Origin: Mucilaginibacter kameinonensis
GTDB taxonomy: Bacteria > Bacteroidota > Bacteroidia > Sphingobacteriales > Sphingobacteriaceae
Assembly: GCF_003675385.1 (NCBI RefSeq)
Contig: NZ_RCWZ01000002.1
Coordinates: 868,001 to 932,000, forward strand
Length of the DNA stretch: 64,000 nt
Reading direction: 5' to 3'
Shown here: piece after piece, positions 25,766-35,068 of the stretch
How positions within the stretch are numbered: the first letter of the stretch is position 1
Layout: every line of letters begins with the position of its first letter
Made by a program: the position numbers and the translations under genes
Notes under the pieces: model-generated
Databases searched by the model: none
What the model was told of the DNA's origin: nothing
The model's input: the letters and a program-made list of their open reading frames with translations, nothing else

Positions 25766-26782
25766 ATGGAAGATAATAGCTATCGCTTAATAGTTGAATA
25801 TTTTGAAAAGACCATCAGTGATGATGGCTTAACGCAGTTACAGGAGTGGATTGAGGAAAGCCCGGAAAATCTTGCCCAGTTCAGTGAAACCATCCAGATC
25901 CTGGAGGCATCTAAAGCATACTTTAAACAGCCCGAGCATATCGAAAGCAGCTGGGCTAAGATCAACGCGCATATAACGCAACCTCAAATATCTGCAAAAA
26001 AACAAACTCCCAAATTCAACTGGATAGCTTATGCTGCTGCCTGTCTGCTAATTTGTGCTACCGGTTGGTTTGGATACAGGTATTTTAACCAGTCACCGGC
26101 TTTAGTTTATGAAGAGATCAGTAATGCAGATGGCAAACATTCAAAAATAGTACTACCCGATGGTTCTGTAGTTTATCTCGGTGGCGGCAGTAAATTTAAA
26201 TACGCCAAAAACTTCGATGGCGAAAAGCGCGATGTAACGCTTGATGGCGAAGCTTTTTTTGATGTTGTTCATAAAGCCAACCCCTTTGTAGTAAAAAGCG
26301 GTGATATCATTACCGTGGTATTAGGCACATCATTTAATGTCAGGGCCTATTTAGCCGAGCATAAGGTAGCAGTAACTGTACAAAGCGGTAAAGTTGGCGT
26401 AATGGCCAGCGTACATGGAAAACCTCAACTGGTTAAATACCTGGTGAAGGATGAGGCGATCAGCATCAATACCCAAAACGGGATCTACACTTTTAACAAT
26501 ACCGATGCATCCGCGGTAAGCGCGTGGATCAATAACGAATTTGTTTTTTACAATACAACTTACAGGGAGATAGCTGCGTCGCTTGAGCATCATTATGGCG
26601 TTAAGATCAGGTTTACAGAACAGGACCTTGGCAATGTGAGGCTTACGGCAAAGTTAAGAGGAATGACATTGGTTGATGCCATGGAAACCTTAAGCGCGCT
26701 ATCGGGATTGGGCTATACGCAAAAAGGCGATCAGCTATTTATTTCAAACAATAATCAAAAAGGAGGGAGTATAATGAAATAG
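25766..26782 (+). CDS. FecR family anti-sigma factor
   Basis: The 338-residue inner-membrane protein has a cytoplasmic N-terminal part (about 1-85) that would hold the sigma factor, one membrane helix (about 88-108, YAAACLLICATGWFGYRYF) and a periplasmic FecR domain (SKIVLPDGSVVYLGGGSKFK, RDVTLDGEAFFDV, VVLGTSFNVRAY, AVTVQSGKVGV). The C-terminal DUF4974-like domain (about 265-330; TYREIAASLEHHYGVKIRF) is the part expected to touch the STN domain of the partner SusC. It lies between the sigma and SusC genes. Confidence 0.95.
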   Translation: MEDNSYRLIVEYFEKTISDDGLTQLQEWIEESPENLAQFSETIQILEASKAYFKQPEHIESSWAKINAHITQPQISAKKQTPKFNWIAYAAACLLICATGWFGYRYFNQSPALVYEEISNADGKHSKIVLPDGSVVYLGGGSKFKYAKNFDGEKRDVTLDGEAFFDVVHKANPFVVKSGDIITVVLGTSFNVRAYLAEHKVAVTVQSGKVGVMASVHGKPQLVKYLVKDEAISINTQNGIYTFNNTDASAVSAWINNEFVFYNTTYREIAASLEHHYGVKIRFTEQDLGNVRLTAKLRGMTLVDAMETLSALSGLGYTQKGDQLFISNNNQKGGSIMK

Positions 26783-26892
26783 TATTTACCCGGCTATTGG
26801 TAAAAGCCTGGACGTTGCTGGTAACAACCCCAGGCTTCAGAATTTTGACAATTTAAACTCACGGTTAGACAAGTATAAATTAAAGTAAATAT

Positions 26893-29800
26893 ATGAAAAA
26901 GTTATGGTTATTAACCATGCTGTTCTTTTTACAATTGTTTTTTGGCGACATAAACGCTGAAGCTCAAACAGTAACAAACAAAAGGATCACCTTTGGTGCC
27001 GACGGCACTATGCTCAGGGATGCCTTTCAGCAAATTGAAAAATTAAGCGATATCTCTATCAGCTACAACAATAGCCTGCTTGATGATAAACGCAAAGTAA
27101 ACATAACAAAAGCAGACCGCTCTTTAGGCGAAACTCTTGACCTGCTTTTAAAAGGAACTACCTGCACCTACAGGGCAGCAGGCGAACGTAATATCCTCAT
27201 CATTGCAAAAACACAGGATAGGGGTAGCATTAAAGGGAAAGTGGTTGATGAAAAAGGGCAGCCACTTCCCGGTGCTACTGTAAAAATACCCGGAGCAGGA
27301 GCCACCACTATTAGTGGAATTGATGGCTCATATACATTAAATGTTATGCAGGGCACCTATACGGTTGAAGCAAGCTTTATCTCATACGAAACCAAAAGGA
27401 TTCAGAATGTTAGCGTCAGCTCAAATGCTAATACTGCTTTAAGTATTACGCTTAACCCGGCCGATAACAAACTTAATGAGGTTGTAGTAACAGCGCTCGG
27501 TATAAAAAGGGAAGATAAAAGTTTGGGCTATTCTGCACCGGTTATTAAAGGTGATCAGCTAACCAATGCGCTTTCTGGCAACTGGACAGACGCTTTATCG
27601 GGTAAGGTAGCGGGTTTAAACCTGATCCGTTCAAACAGCGGCCCGGCGGGATCAAACAAAATAATTCTTCGTGGTGAAAGCAACCTTACAGGCGATAACG
27701 AAGCCCTGATAGTGGTTGACGGTGTGGTAATTAACCAGGGCAGCGGCAGGCGTACAAGTAACTCCGGCGAATCGGCCTATGGTACCAGCAGCGATAACAT
27801 GCCGGCAGATTACGGCAGTAACCTGAATGATATCAACCCGGAAGACATTGAAACAGTAACCGTGTTGAAAGGCCCGGGTGCTGCTGCACTTTATGGTCAG
27901 CGTGGCGCTAACGGTGCCATTATCATCACCACCAAATCGGGTAAAAAGCATAGTGGTTTAGGTATTACCTTTAACTCAAACGCAAGCCTTGAAAGCGTAA
28001 ACCGCTGGCCTGATCTTCAGTATGAATATGGACAAGGTACAGCCGGTTCGCGTTATTATTCATTCGGTGCAGGTCCTGATGGTGCCAGCACCAGCGCAAC
28101 AAGCTCTGCTTACGGCCCCAAATTTGATGGTCAGCTTTTTTATCAGCTTGATCCGGTTACCCAAAAGCAAGGCACAACACGTACGCCATGGGTACCATAC
28201 AAAAATCAGATCCGCGATTTTTTTGATGTAGGGCAAACTTTTACCAACTCGGTAAGTGTTGATGGCGGTAGCGATAAAACAACAGCCCGTTTCTCGGCAA
28301 CCAACGTTACCAATCACTGGATAACCCCAAATACAGGTTATACCCGTAACAGCATCGCTTTATCGGTTAACTCAAAAATCAATGATAAGTTAACCATCAG
28401 CGCAAAAGTAAATTACAATAATAAAAACAGCGATAACTTACCCGGCGCGGGCTATGGTAACCAATCGCTCATGTACTGGTTTATTTTCTGGCAACCCAAT
28501 GCCGATTTAAACTGGTTAAAAAACTACTGGAGAAACGGCCAGGAAGGTAAAACCATATTTTATCCTTTCAGCTCGTTCCCTGAAAACCCTTACGCCGTAT
28601 CGTACGAGTTTATCAACAAATCAAACCGTAACTCGGTTACCGGTAACGTTGAGGCGCTTTACAATGTTACGAAAGAATTTAGTGTACAGGTACGTGCTAC
28701 TTTAGATATGGGTTATGAGCAGCGCGCACAACAGCGCCCATATGACGCGGGTACCAAATACCCTAAAGGCTCATTCCGCACTCAAAATATTTATTCGGAA
28801 GAACAAGGGGCCGATTTCTTGTTGAAATACAACAAGAAAATAACCCATGATGTTAACATCACAGCAACAGCGGGTGGTAGTATGCTCCGTAATAATTATA
28901 ACCGCGATGAGGTACGTGCCGACTCGCTGGTATATCCTGGTGTATATTCAATGGCTAACAACGCTGGTCCGCTGGTTACGCTGCCATATAAATCAAAATA
29001 TGCTATCAACAGCTTTTACGGCTTGTTATCTACATCTTTTAAAGATTATTTGTATGTGGATTTAACAGCCCGCCAGGACTGGATCAGTACATTGGCTACC
29101 GCAAATCGTACCGATCAGGTTGGGTTCTTTTATCCGTCGGCAAGTATGAGTTTTTTGCCGTCTGAAGCATTTAAGCTGCCTAAATTTATTGATTATGCAA
29201 AAGTAAGGGCCTCACTTGCCGGTGTGGGCAGTGGTACAACAAACCCTTATCAAACAACATTTAATTATGTAACTGCAGGTAGCACCTATGCCGGCGGTCT
29301 GCAAAATCCACGTACACTGTCAAACCCTGATCTGAAACCACTACGCACAACAACACTTGAGGTTGGCGCCGAAATGAGAATGTTTAGCAATCGCTTAGGT
29401 TTTGATATCGCTTTATACACAGGCAATACTAAAAACCAGATCCTGAGCCGTACTGTCGATCAATCATCGGGTTATAGCCAGGCGGTTATTAACGTTGGGA
29501 GGGTAAACAATAAAGGTATCGAGATTTCATTAAACGGTACGCCTGTACGCAAAGCCAACGTATTTAGCTGGAATGTTACAGCTACATTCAGTGCCAATAA
29601 AAACACCATTGAACAGCTTGCCGATAGCGCTGTAGTATTGCGTAACGGCCCTACGGGCGGTGGCCAGATTGTGGCACGCGTAGGCGGTAGCATGGGCGAT
29701 ATGTATGGTCGCGGTTATTTACGCTCACCTGATGGTCAAATTGTATACGACGCGACTACAGGTTTTGCCAAACTATCAGATAACCTGGTTTATTTAGGCA

Positions 29801-30345
29801 ATACCATTCCTAAATGGAAGGCAAGCATGGGGCACGATTTCAGGTATAAGCAATTTAACCTGCACCTGTTGTTTGATGCGCAGGTTGGCGGCGTATCATA
29901 CTCGCTATCAAACTACAAACTGGCCGAGCAGGGTAAAACTACGCTTACCTTACCGGGCCGTTACAACGGCATCATAGGTAAAGGTGTGATCCAAAACCCT
30001 GACGGAAGCTACAGGCCAAACGATGTTATAGCCACAGATATTGACGGTTATTACCGCTCTCACTATGGTATTGACAATGCCGAAGGCAATACGTTTTCAA
30101 CCAACTTCCTGAAATTCCGCGAAGCAAGGTTTGATTATTCATTGAGCCCGCGTTTGGTTAAACGCCTTGGCTTACAGCGTGCTACTGTAGGTGTATATGG
30201 CCGTGACCTGTACATCTGGACTAAGTGGCCAATCTTCGACCCTGAATTTGGTACCCTTTCGGGCAGCGACATTGTACAGGGCTTTGAGATTGCCCAGTTC
30301 CCCTCAACCCGCACATTTGGTTTTAACATAGTTATTGGCATTTAA
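26893..30345 (+). CDS. SusC-type TonB-dependent transducer with STN domain
   Basis: The 1150-residue protein has a signal peptide (about 1-25), an STN domain (about 30-108; RDAFQQIEKLSDISISYNN, SLGETLDLLLKGTTCTY), a regulatory domain (IKGKVVDEKGQPLPGATVKI), a plug (EVVVTALGIKREDKSLGYS, LIVVDGVVINQG, LKGPGAAALYGQRGANGAII) and a barrel to the C-terminus. The STN domain is the signalling feature missing from the other two SusC proteins here and matches the sigma/FecR genes just upstream. Downstream come SusD, a DUF5689 lipoprotein and two phosphoesterases, which suggests a phosphodiester substrate rather than a plain glycan. Confidence 0.96.
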   Translation: MKKLWLLTMLFFLQLFFGDINAEAQTVTNKRITFGADGTMLRDAFQQIEKLSDISISYNNSLLDDKRKVNITKADRSLGETLDLLLKGTTCTYRAAGERNILIIAKTQDRGSIKGKVVDEKGQPLPGATVKIPGAGATTISGIDGSYTLNVMQGTYTVEASFISYETKRIQNVSVSSNANTALSITLNPADNKLNEVVVTALGIKREDKSLGYSAPVIKGDQLTNALSGNWTDALSGKVAGLNLIRSNSGPAGSNKIILRGESNLTGDNEALIVVDGVVINQGSGRRTSNSGESAYGTSSDNMPADYGSNLNDINPEDIETVTVLKGPGAAALYGQRGANGAIIITTKSGKKHSGLGITFNSNASLESVNRWPDLQYEYGQGTAGSRYYSFGAGPDGASTSATSSAYGPKFDGQLFYQLDPVTQKQGTTRTPWVPYKNQIRDFFDVGQTFTNSVSVDGGSDKTTARFSATNVTNHWITPNTGYTRNSIALSVNSKINDKLTISAKVNYNNKNSDNLPGAGYGNQSLMYWFIFWQPNADLNWLKNYWRNGQEGKTIFYPFSSFPENPYAVSYEFINKSNRNSVTGNVEALYNVTKEFSVQVRATLDMGYEQRAQQRPYDAGTKYPKGSFRTQNIYSEEQGADFLLKYNKKITHDVNITATAGGSMLRNNYNRDEVRADSLVYPGVYSMANNAGPLVTLPYKSKYAINSFYGLLSTSFKDYLYVDLTARQDWISTLATANRTDQVGFFYPSASMSFLPSEAFKLPKFIDYAKVRASLAGVGSGTTNPYQTTFNYVTAGSTYAGGLQNPRTLSNPDLKPLRTTTLEVGAEMRMFSNRLGFDIALYTGNTKNQILSRTVDQSSGYSQAVINVGRVNNKGIEISLNGTPVRKANVFSWNVTATFSANKNTIEQLADSAVVLRNGPTGGGQIVARVGGSMGDMYGRGYLRSPDGQIVYDATTGFAKLSDNLVYLGNTIPKWKASMGHDFRYKQFNLHLLFDAQVGGVSYSLSNYKLAEQGKTTLTLPGRYNGIIGKGVIQNPDGSYRPNDVIATDIDGYYRSHYGIDNAEGNTFSTNFLKFREARFDYSLSPRLVKRLGLQRATVGVYGRDLYIWTKWPIFDPEFGTLSGSDIVQGFEIAQFPSTRTFGFNIVIGI

Positions 30346-30356
30346 TAATTAACAAT

Positions 30357-31847
30357 ATGAAAAGGAACGGATATATACTTATATCAATGATGATGTTGTT
30401 CGTTAGCATAATGTCGTCATGTAAAAAAGATTTTATTGAACTTAATACCGACCCCAATGGTACGCCTAACGCCCTGCCGCAGCAATTGCTTGCCCCGGCA
30501 TTGGTAAATACTTTGGGTACCAATATGCTTCGCGCCCGTAATTTTAATAACGAGCTGATGCAGGTTACCGTTGATCCGGGCGATTCGGAAGGTAAAGTAT
30601 TCAGGTATGATATTAAACGTACCTGGGCCGATGTTACCTGGAACGCCTGGTATACGCAGTTAACCAACTTTAAAGATATTTATACCATTGCCAGCAAGGA
30701 AGTAACTTACAGCAAAAGCTATATGGGTATTTCGTTGATATGTCAGGCCTGGTTATATTCTTTGCTGACCGATACGTATGGCGATGTGCCTTACTTCGAT
30801 TCGAACAAAGGGAAGGACGGAAACTTTACGCCTAAGTTTGATAAACAAAAAGATATCTACCTGGATATTTTCAAAAACCTGGAAGCGGCAGACACCCTGC
30901 TTAACGCATCTGCAAACGTTGTTGCCGGTAGCGACCCTGTATTTAATGGCAATGCTTTAAAATGGCGTAAGTTTGGTAACTCACTTTATTTAAGGTTATT
31001 GTTAAGGGTATCCGGCAAGGCCGATGTTTCTGCCGATGTGATAGCCAAAATCAAACAGATTGTTGATACTAATCCGGATGCTTACCCTATCATGGGCAGT
31101 AATGATGATTCGGCAGTTTTAAGGTGGACTGGCTCTGGTGCGTTGACATCGCCATTTATAGGCGGGGTGCGTGAGCAGGATTGGAGACAACCCGGTGTTT
31201 GCGAGTTTTTTGTAAATAACCTGGCCAAATGGGCCGATCCGAGACTGGTTAATAATCGTTGGTCGATATCAAGTTACCAGGGAGGTATTCAGGGGATTCC
31301 CAGCGGTTACGCTCCGGGGCAAAATATAGGTATCAAATCATACTTCCAGTCAACTACCTCAACTACCACATTAATGAATGACCCATTGATGGGTAATATA
31401 ATGAATTATTCGGAGCTGCAGTTTATCCTTGCCGAAGCCGCGGCAAAAGGCTGGATAGCCGGTGATGCTGCTACTTACTATAAAAATGGCATCAAAGCTG
31501 GTATTACATTCTGGATCCCGACGGATACCACATCAATAGACGCTTATTTAGCCGCTGCCGATATAGTTTGGGATAATGCTGGTCCGCTTGATGAGAAGAT
31601 GGAAATGATCCATGTACAAAAATATTATTCCATGTTCTATACCGATTTTGAGCAGTGGTTTGAGTATCGCCGTACCGGTCACCCAGTATTGCCAAAAGGT
31701 GCCGGTTTAAGGAACAATGGTATTATGCCTGCAAGGCTGCAATACCCGGTTTACGTACAATCGGCCAACCCTGATAGTTATAAAGCTGCGGTAGCCGCGC
31801 AAGGCGCCGACGAGATCAGTACACAGGTATGGTGGCAGAAACAATAA
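30357..31847 (+). CDS. SusD/RagB-like lipoprotein (SusD-like_2 type)
   Basis: The 496-residue protein has a lipoprotein signal with Cys23 (SIMSSCKKDFIEL). It shows the N-terminal ELNTDPNGTPNALPQQLLAP stretch and segments such as QAWLYSLLTDTYGDVPYFDS and YSELQFILAEAAAKGW typical of the SusD-like_2 (PF12771) subgroup. It is 11 bp after the STN-SusC gene and should be its surface partner. Binding specificity cannot be read from the sequence. Confidence 0.93.
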   Translation: MKRNGYILISMMMLFVSIMSSCKKDFIELNTDPNGTPNALPQQLLAPALVNTLGTNMLRARNFNNELMQVTVDPGDSEGKVFRYDIKRTWADVTWNAWYTQLTNFKDIYTIASKEVTYSKSYMGISLICQAWLYSLLTDTYGDVPYFDSNKGKDGNFTPKFDKQKDIYLDIFKNLEAADTLLNASANVVAGSDPVFNGNALKWRKFGNSLYLRLLLRVSGKADVSADVIAKIKQIVDTNPDAYPIMGSNDDSAVLRWTGSGALTSPFIGGVREQDWRQPGVCEFFVNNLAKWADPRLVNNRWSISSYQGGIQGIPSGYAPGQNIGIKSYFQSTTSTTTLMNDPLMGNIMNYSELQFILAEAAAKGWIAGDAATYYKNGIKAGITFWIPTDTTSIDAYLAAADIVWDNAGPLDEKMEMIHVQKYYSMFYTDFEQWFEYRRTGHPVLPKGAGLRNNGIMPARLQYPVYVQSANPDSYKAAVAAQGADEISTQVWWQKQ

Positions 31848-31878
31848 TGAACCGGTTTTAAACTAAGATATCAATAAA

Positions 31879-33381
31879 ATGAAAAAGATATATTTATTAC
31901 TGGTGCTGGCTACGGCTGCTGTCAGTATGAATTCATGTAAAAAGAATAACTATGCCGAAGGGACGTTGAGCCCCATCATAGCTGTTGTTGACCTTCGCGG
32001 TATTTACAAAGGTTCGGATGTTGTGCTTAACAGCAACAACATGGGCGGTGCTAAGGAAATAGTAGGGGTGGTGATCTCAAACGCTGCTGCTGGTAACTGC
32101 CCGGCCGGTGTATTGGTGGTACAAAATAATCGCCGTAATGCGATTAGGGGTATAGCCCTTGAAATAGGTAATGCCGCTGCCAACTATGTTCCCGGCGATT
32201 CTGTTGTGGTACAGGTTAATGGCGCTACACTAACCAAAGTAAACGGCAGTATGCGCGTTAAAGGCCTTACTGAAGCATCGGTAAGTAAAGTTGCCGATAA
32301 TAAGACTATCAAGGTACAATCGGTTCCATCGGCTACGCTGCTTGCTTCGCCGGATGTTTATGAAGAAACACTGGTTACCATAGCCAAGGCAGTAACCGAT
32401 CCGGAGCCGCAACAGGGTGAAACCTATGCCGGTGATAAAACTATTAATGATGGTTTTGGCAAGATCACCATGCACACCGAGGCTAATGCCAGTTTTGCGA
32501 CAACTGAATTGCCATTCAGCGCTAATTTTAGCGGGATCCCGTTCGCGGTAACATCAGGTACCGATACCAAAATGCAACTTTGGCCACGCACTATTGATGA
32601 TGTGTTTACGCTTGCAGCAACCAAGCCATCGCCAATTATCATAACGGGCTATTTAACAAATCCTTCGGGCAGCGATGCTGATTATGAATACATCCAGTTT
32701 AAGGCCACTAAGGATATTGATTTCTCGGTAACCAACTATGCCGTAGTAACCTGTAATAACGCTGGGACAAACCCGGCACCGGTAAATGGCTGGGCACAAG
32801 GTTTGGCAAAAACCTATAAGTTCAACCTTACATCGGGTTCGGTTAAAAAAGGCCAGTTCTTTTATGTAGGTGGTAATAAAAATATCTGGGGCAAAGGCTC
32901 AACAGATATCAGCACTTCAAACTGGATCAACAGCACCATGTACGCCGAAGTTCCGGGTGCCGATTTTGGTAACGTAACTACAAACCTGCTGGCCAACAGC
33001 GGTAACGTTGCGGGTGTGGCTGTGTTTGCCGGTATAACGGTTAATGCTTCAAGTGTTCCGCTTGATGTGATCATGTACGGTGGAGGTGGTACCGTTTATT
33101 CAGCTGGCCCACCGGAGGTAGGTTACCGTATCACCAATACCGATTATTATAGCACCATTAACCCGGTAACACGTACAGAGCAGGGTTTTTATGGTGGCGG
33201 CTCAAATACATCAAAGCTGCCATTACCGACGGATGGTTTATTTAGCCAGTTGGGCGGTGTGTACGATGCGCTTACCGGCAGGTGGACAACCGGCAGGACA
33301 GTGACCAGCGTTCCGCTGACATTGACATCGCCGATTACTGCTATTGAAACAGCTACAGGTGTAACAACAATTCAAAATTAA
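31879..33381 (+). CDS. DUF5689 domain-containing surface lipoprotein
   Basis: The 500-residue protein has a lipoprotein signal (VSMNSCKKNNYAEG, lipobox Cys about 20), then a DUF5689-like beta-rich, probably OB-fold domain (about 35-240; IVGVVISNAAAGN, GIALEIGNAAANYVPGDSVVV) and a C-terminal beta-rich part with no family I recognise. DUF5689 proteins commonly follow SusCD pairs whose loci encode phosphoesterases or nucleases. It is 31 bp after SusD and probably acts as an extra surface-binding component. Function unproven. Confidence 0.75.
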   Translation: MKKIYLLLVLATAAVSMNSCKKNNYAEGTLSPIIAVVDLRGIYKGSDVVLNSNNMGGAKEIVGVVISNAAAGNCPAGVLVVQNNRRNAIRGIALEIGNAAANYVPGDSVVVQVNGATLTKVNGSMRVKGLTEASVSKVADNKTIKVQSVPSATLLASPDVYEETLVTIAKAVTDPEPQQGETYAGDKTINDGFGKITMHTEANASFATTELPFSANFSGIPFAVTSGTDTKMQLWPRTIDDVFTLAATKPSPIIITGYLTNPSGSDADYEYIQFKATKDIDFSVTNYAVVTCNNAGTNPAPVNGWAQGLAKTYKFNLTSGSVKKGQFFYVGGNKNIWGKGSTDISTSNWINSTMYAEVPGADFGNVTTNLLANSGNVAGVAVFAGITVNASSVPLDVIMYGGGGTVYSAGPPEVGYRITNTDYYSTINPVTRTEQGFYGGGSNTSKLPLPTDGLFSQLGGVYDALTGRWTTGRTVTSVPLTLTSPITAIETATGVTTIQN

Positions 33382-33440
33382 ACACAATAAAGGGCCAGTG
33401 ATGAATTTATAGGTGTAAAAGCCAGGGAATGTGCGATTAC

Positions 33441-33555
33441 CTCCCCTGGGAGGGTGTAGGGAGGGGTTTCATCCGCAAGATCATTTGATCGGTAAGGCGG
33501 ATAACCCCTCCCTGCCGTCACACGTTTCCGTCGCGCCCCTCCCGAGGGAGGGAAT
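33441..33555. repeat. GC-rich palindromic intergenic element
   Basis: The sequence CTCCCCTGGGAGGG begins and CCCTCCCGAGGGAGGG ends this element. Inner arms GGAGGGGTT...ATCCGC and GCGGAT...AACCCCTCC pair around GATCATTTGATC. It is unlike the AT-rich neighbouring spacer and looks like another dispersed repeat type. It sits between the DUF5689 and phosphoesterase genes and could reduce read-through. Confidence 0.65.
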
Positions 33556-33652
33556 TGAAAGCTTGTGACCACCTGCAATTTATTATCGAGCCTTTTTTTC
33601 ATCCACATTTACCAAAGCTCAACACCCGTTTGAACTTTGAAAACATAACCCA

Positions 33653-35068
33653 ATGAACAGAAGATCATTTTTACAGGGCGTAGGCCTTATAACCGGTGGC
33701 GCATTCATCTCGCTGCGTGCCAACGCACTTACTCAAATATTAACAGGCGATACGGTAAAAGGCCGGGTTACAGCCGGAAAAAAAGGAATTAAAGGAGTAG
33801 TGATATCCGATGGTTTTTCCGTAGTGCTTACCGATGATAAGGGCAATTACGAACTTACACCCAACGAAAAGGCCAAAAGCATTTTCATGAGCACTCCATC
33901 GGGTTACGAGTTTAAAACCGATTATAATATTGCCAAACATTACGAAAAAATCGGAACCAGCTCGTATTTTGATTTTAAACTGGAGCCGCTAAAAGTTGAT
34001 GACAATAACCATCATTTCATCATCTGGGCCGATCCGCAGGTTAAAAACAAAAAGGATGTTAAGCAAATGATGGATACCTCGGTTCCGGATACCATTGCTA
34101 CCATTAAATCATTAGGTAAAAACGCGCTGGTACACGGCATTTGCGTAGGCGATATCGTTTGGGATAATCACGAACTTTTCCCGGACTATAATGAGGCTGT
34201 TGCCCAAATGGGGATCCCGTTTTTTCAGGCGATTGGTAATCATGATATGGATTACCGCCAGGGCGGCGATGAAACCTCGGATGTTACTTTTAAGCAGATC
34301 TATGGGCCAACTTATTACTCGTTTAACAGGGGCAAGGCGCATTATGTGGTATTGGATAATGTACGTTATCTCGGCGTTGAACGGGAGTATGATGGATATA
34401 TTACCGAAGATCAGTTAAGCTGGCTGGCAAAAGACCTGCAACATGTTAATAAAGACCAATTGCTGATCATCAACCTGCATATCCCGGTTTATAACCAGGT
34501 AAAAAACAATCAGGATTTTTATAAGGTGCTTGATGGTTTCAGTAATGTACACATCATGTCGGGCCATACCCATTACCATGATAACAATATCACCAACGGC
34601 ATTTTTGAGCATAACCACGGTACTGTATGCGGTGGCTGGTGGACAGGCCCCATCTGTGTGGATGGTACGCCGCGCGGTTATGGTGTTTATTCTGTTAATG
34701 GTACAGAATTAAAGTGGTACTATAAATCTACCGGTTTGCCTGCCGAAAATCAGATAAGCGTTTATGCCGAAAAACTGACGGATCAGATGCGCCTTATCGC
34801 TAATGTTTGGAACTATGACCCGCAATGGAAGGTAGTGTATTATTTAGATGACAAACCGATAGGGGCTTTATCAAAAGAGCAGGGATATGATCCTTTATCG
34901 GTAAGTTTGTACAAGGGCGATCAGTTACCGGCAGGTCGTCATTTTGTGGAGCCGCATGAAACCGGGCACCTGTTTGTGGCACACTTTGACCCATCGGTTA
35001 AAAAGGTTAGGGTAGAAGCTACAGATCGTTTTGGGAATAAATATACAAGCGAATTAGATGCAAAATAA
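33653..35068 (+). CDS. Calcineurin-like metallophosphoesterase, Tat-type export signal
   Basis: The 471-residue protein begins MNRRSFLQGVGL, a twin-arginine-type signal. An N-terminal beta domain (about 30-115, MetallophosN-like; VKGRVTAGKKGIKGVVISDG) precedes the phosphoesterase core (about 118-320) with WADPQ, VGDIVWDN, IGNHDMD, LHIPVY and SGHTHYHDN as the metal-binding motifs. A C-terminal beta domain (about 330-470, MetallophosC-like) follows. The first metal motif has Asp-Pro-Gln instead of the usual Asp-x-His. The gene overlaps the GDPD gene by 11 bp, so the two are translationally coupled. Likely a periplasmic phosphomonoesterase or diesterase of the same locus. Confidence 0.9.
   Translation: MNRRSFLQGVGLITGGAFISLRANALTQILTGDTVKGRVTAGKKGIKGVVISDGFSVVLTDDKGNYELTPNEKAKSIFMSTPSGYEFKTDYNIAKHYEKIGTSSYFDFKLEPLKVDDNNHHFIIWADPQVKNKKDVKQMMDTSVPDTIATIKSLGKNALVHGICVGDIVWDNHELFPDYNEAVAQMGIPFFQAIGNHDMDYRQGGDETSDVTFKQIYGPTYYSFNRGKAHYVVLDNVRYLGVEREYDGYITEDQLSWLAKDLQHVNKDQLLIINLHIPVYNQVKNNQDFYKVLDGFSNVHIMSGHTHYHDNNITNGIFEHNHGTVCGGWWTGPICVDGTPRGYGVYSVNGTELKWYYKSTGLPAENQISVYAEKLTDQMRLIANVWNYDPQWKVVYYLDDKPIGALSKEQGYDPLSVSLYKGDQLPAGRHFVEPHETGHLFVAHFDPSVKKVRVEATDRFGNKYTSELDAK

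Noticed and set aside
33378..33608. 76-codon open frame on the minus strand
   Set aside because: It runs through the GC-rich palindrome and has low-complexity composition; no domain or plausible start signal.
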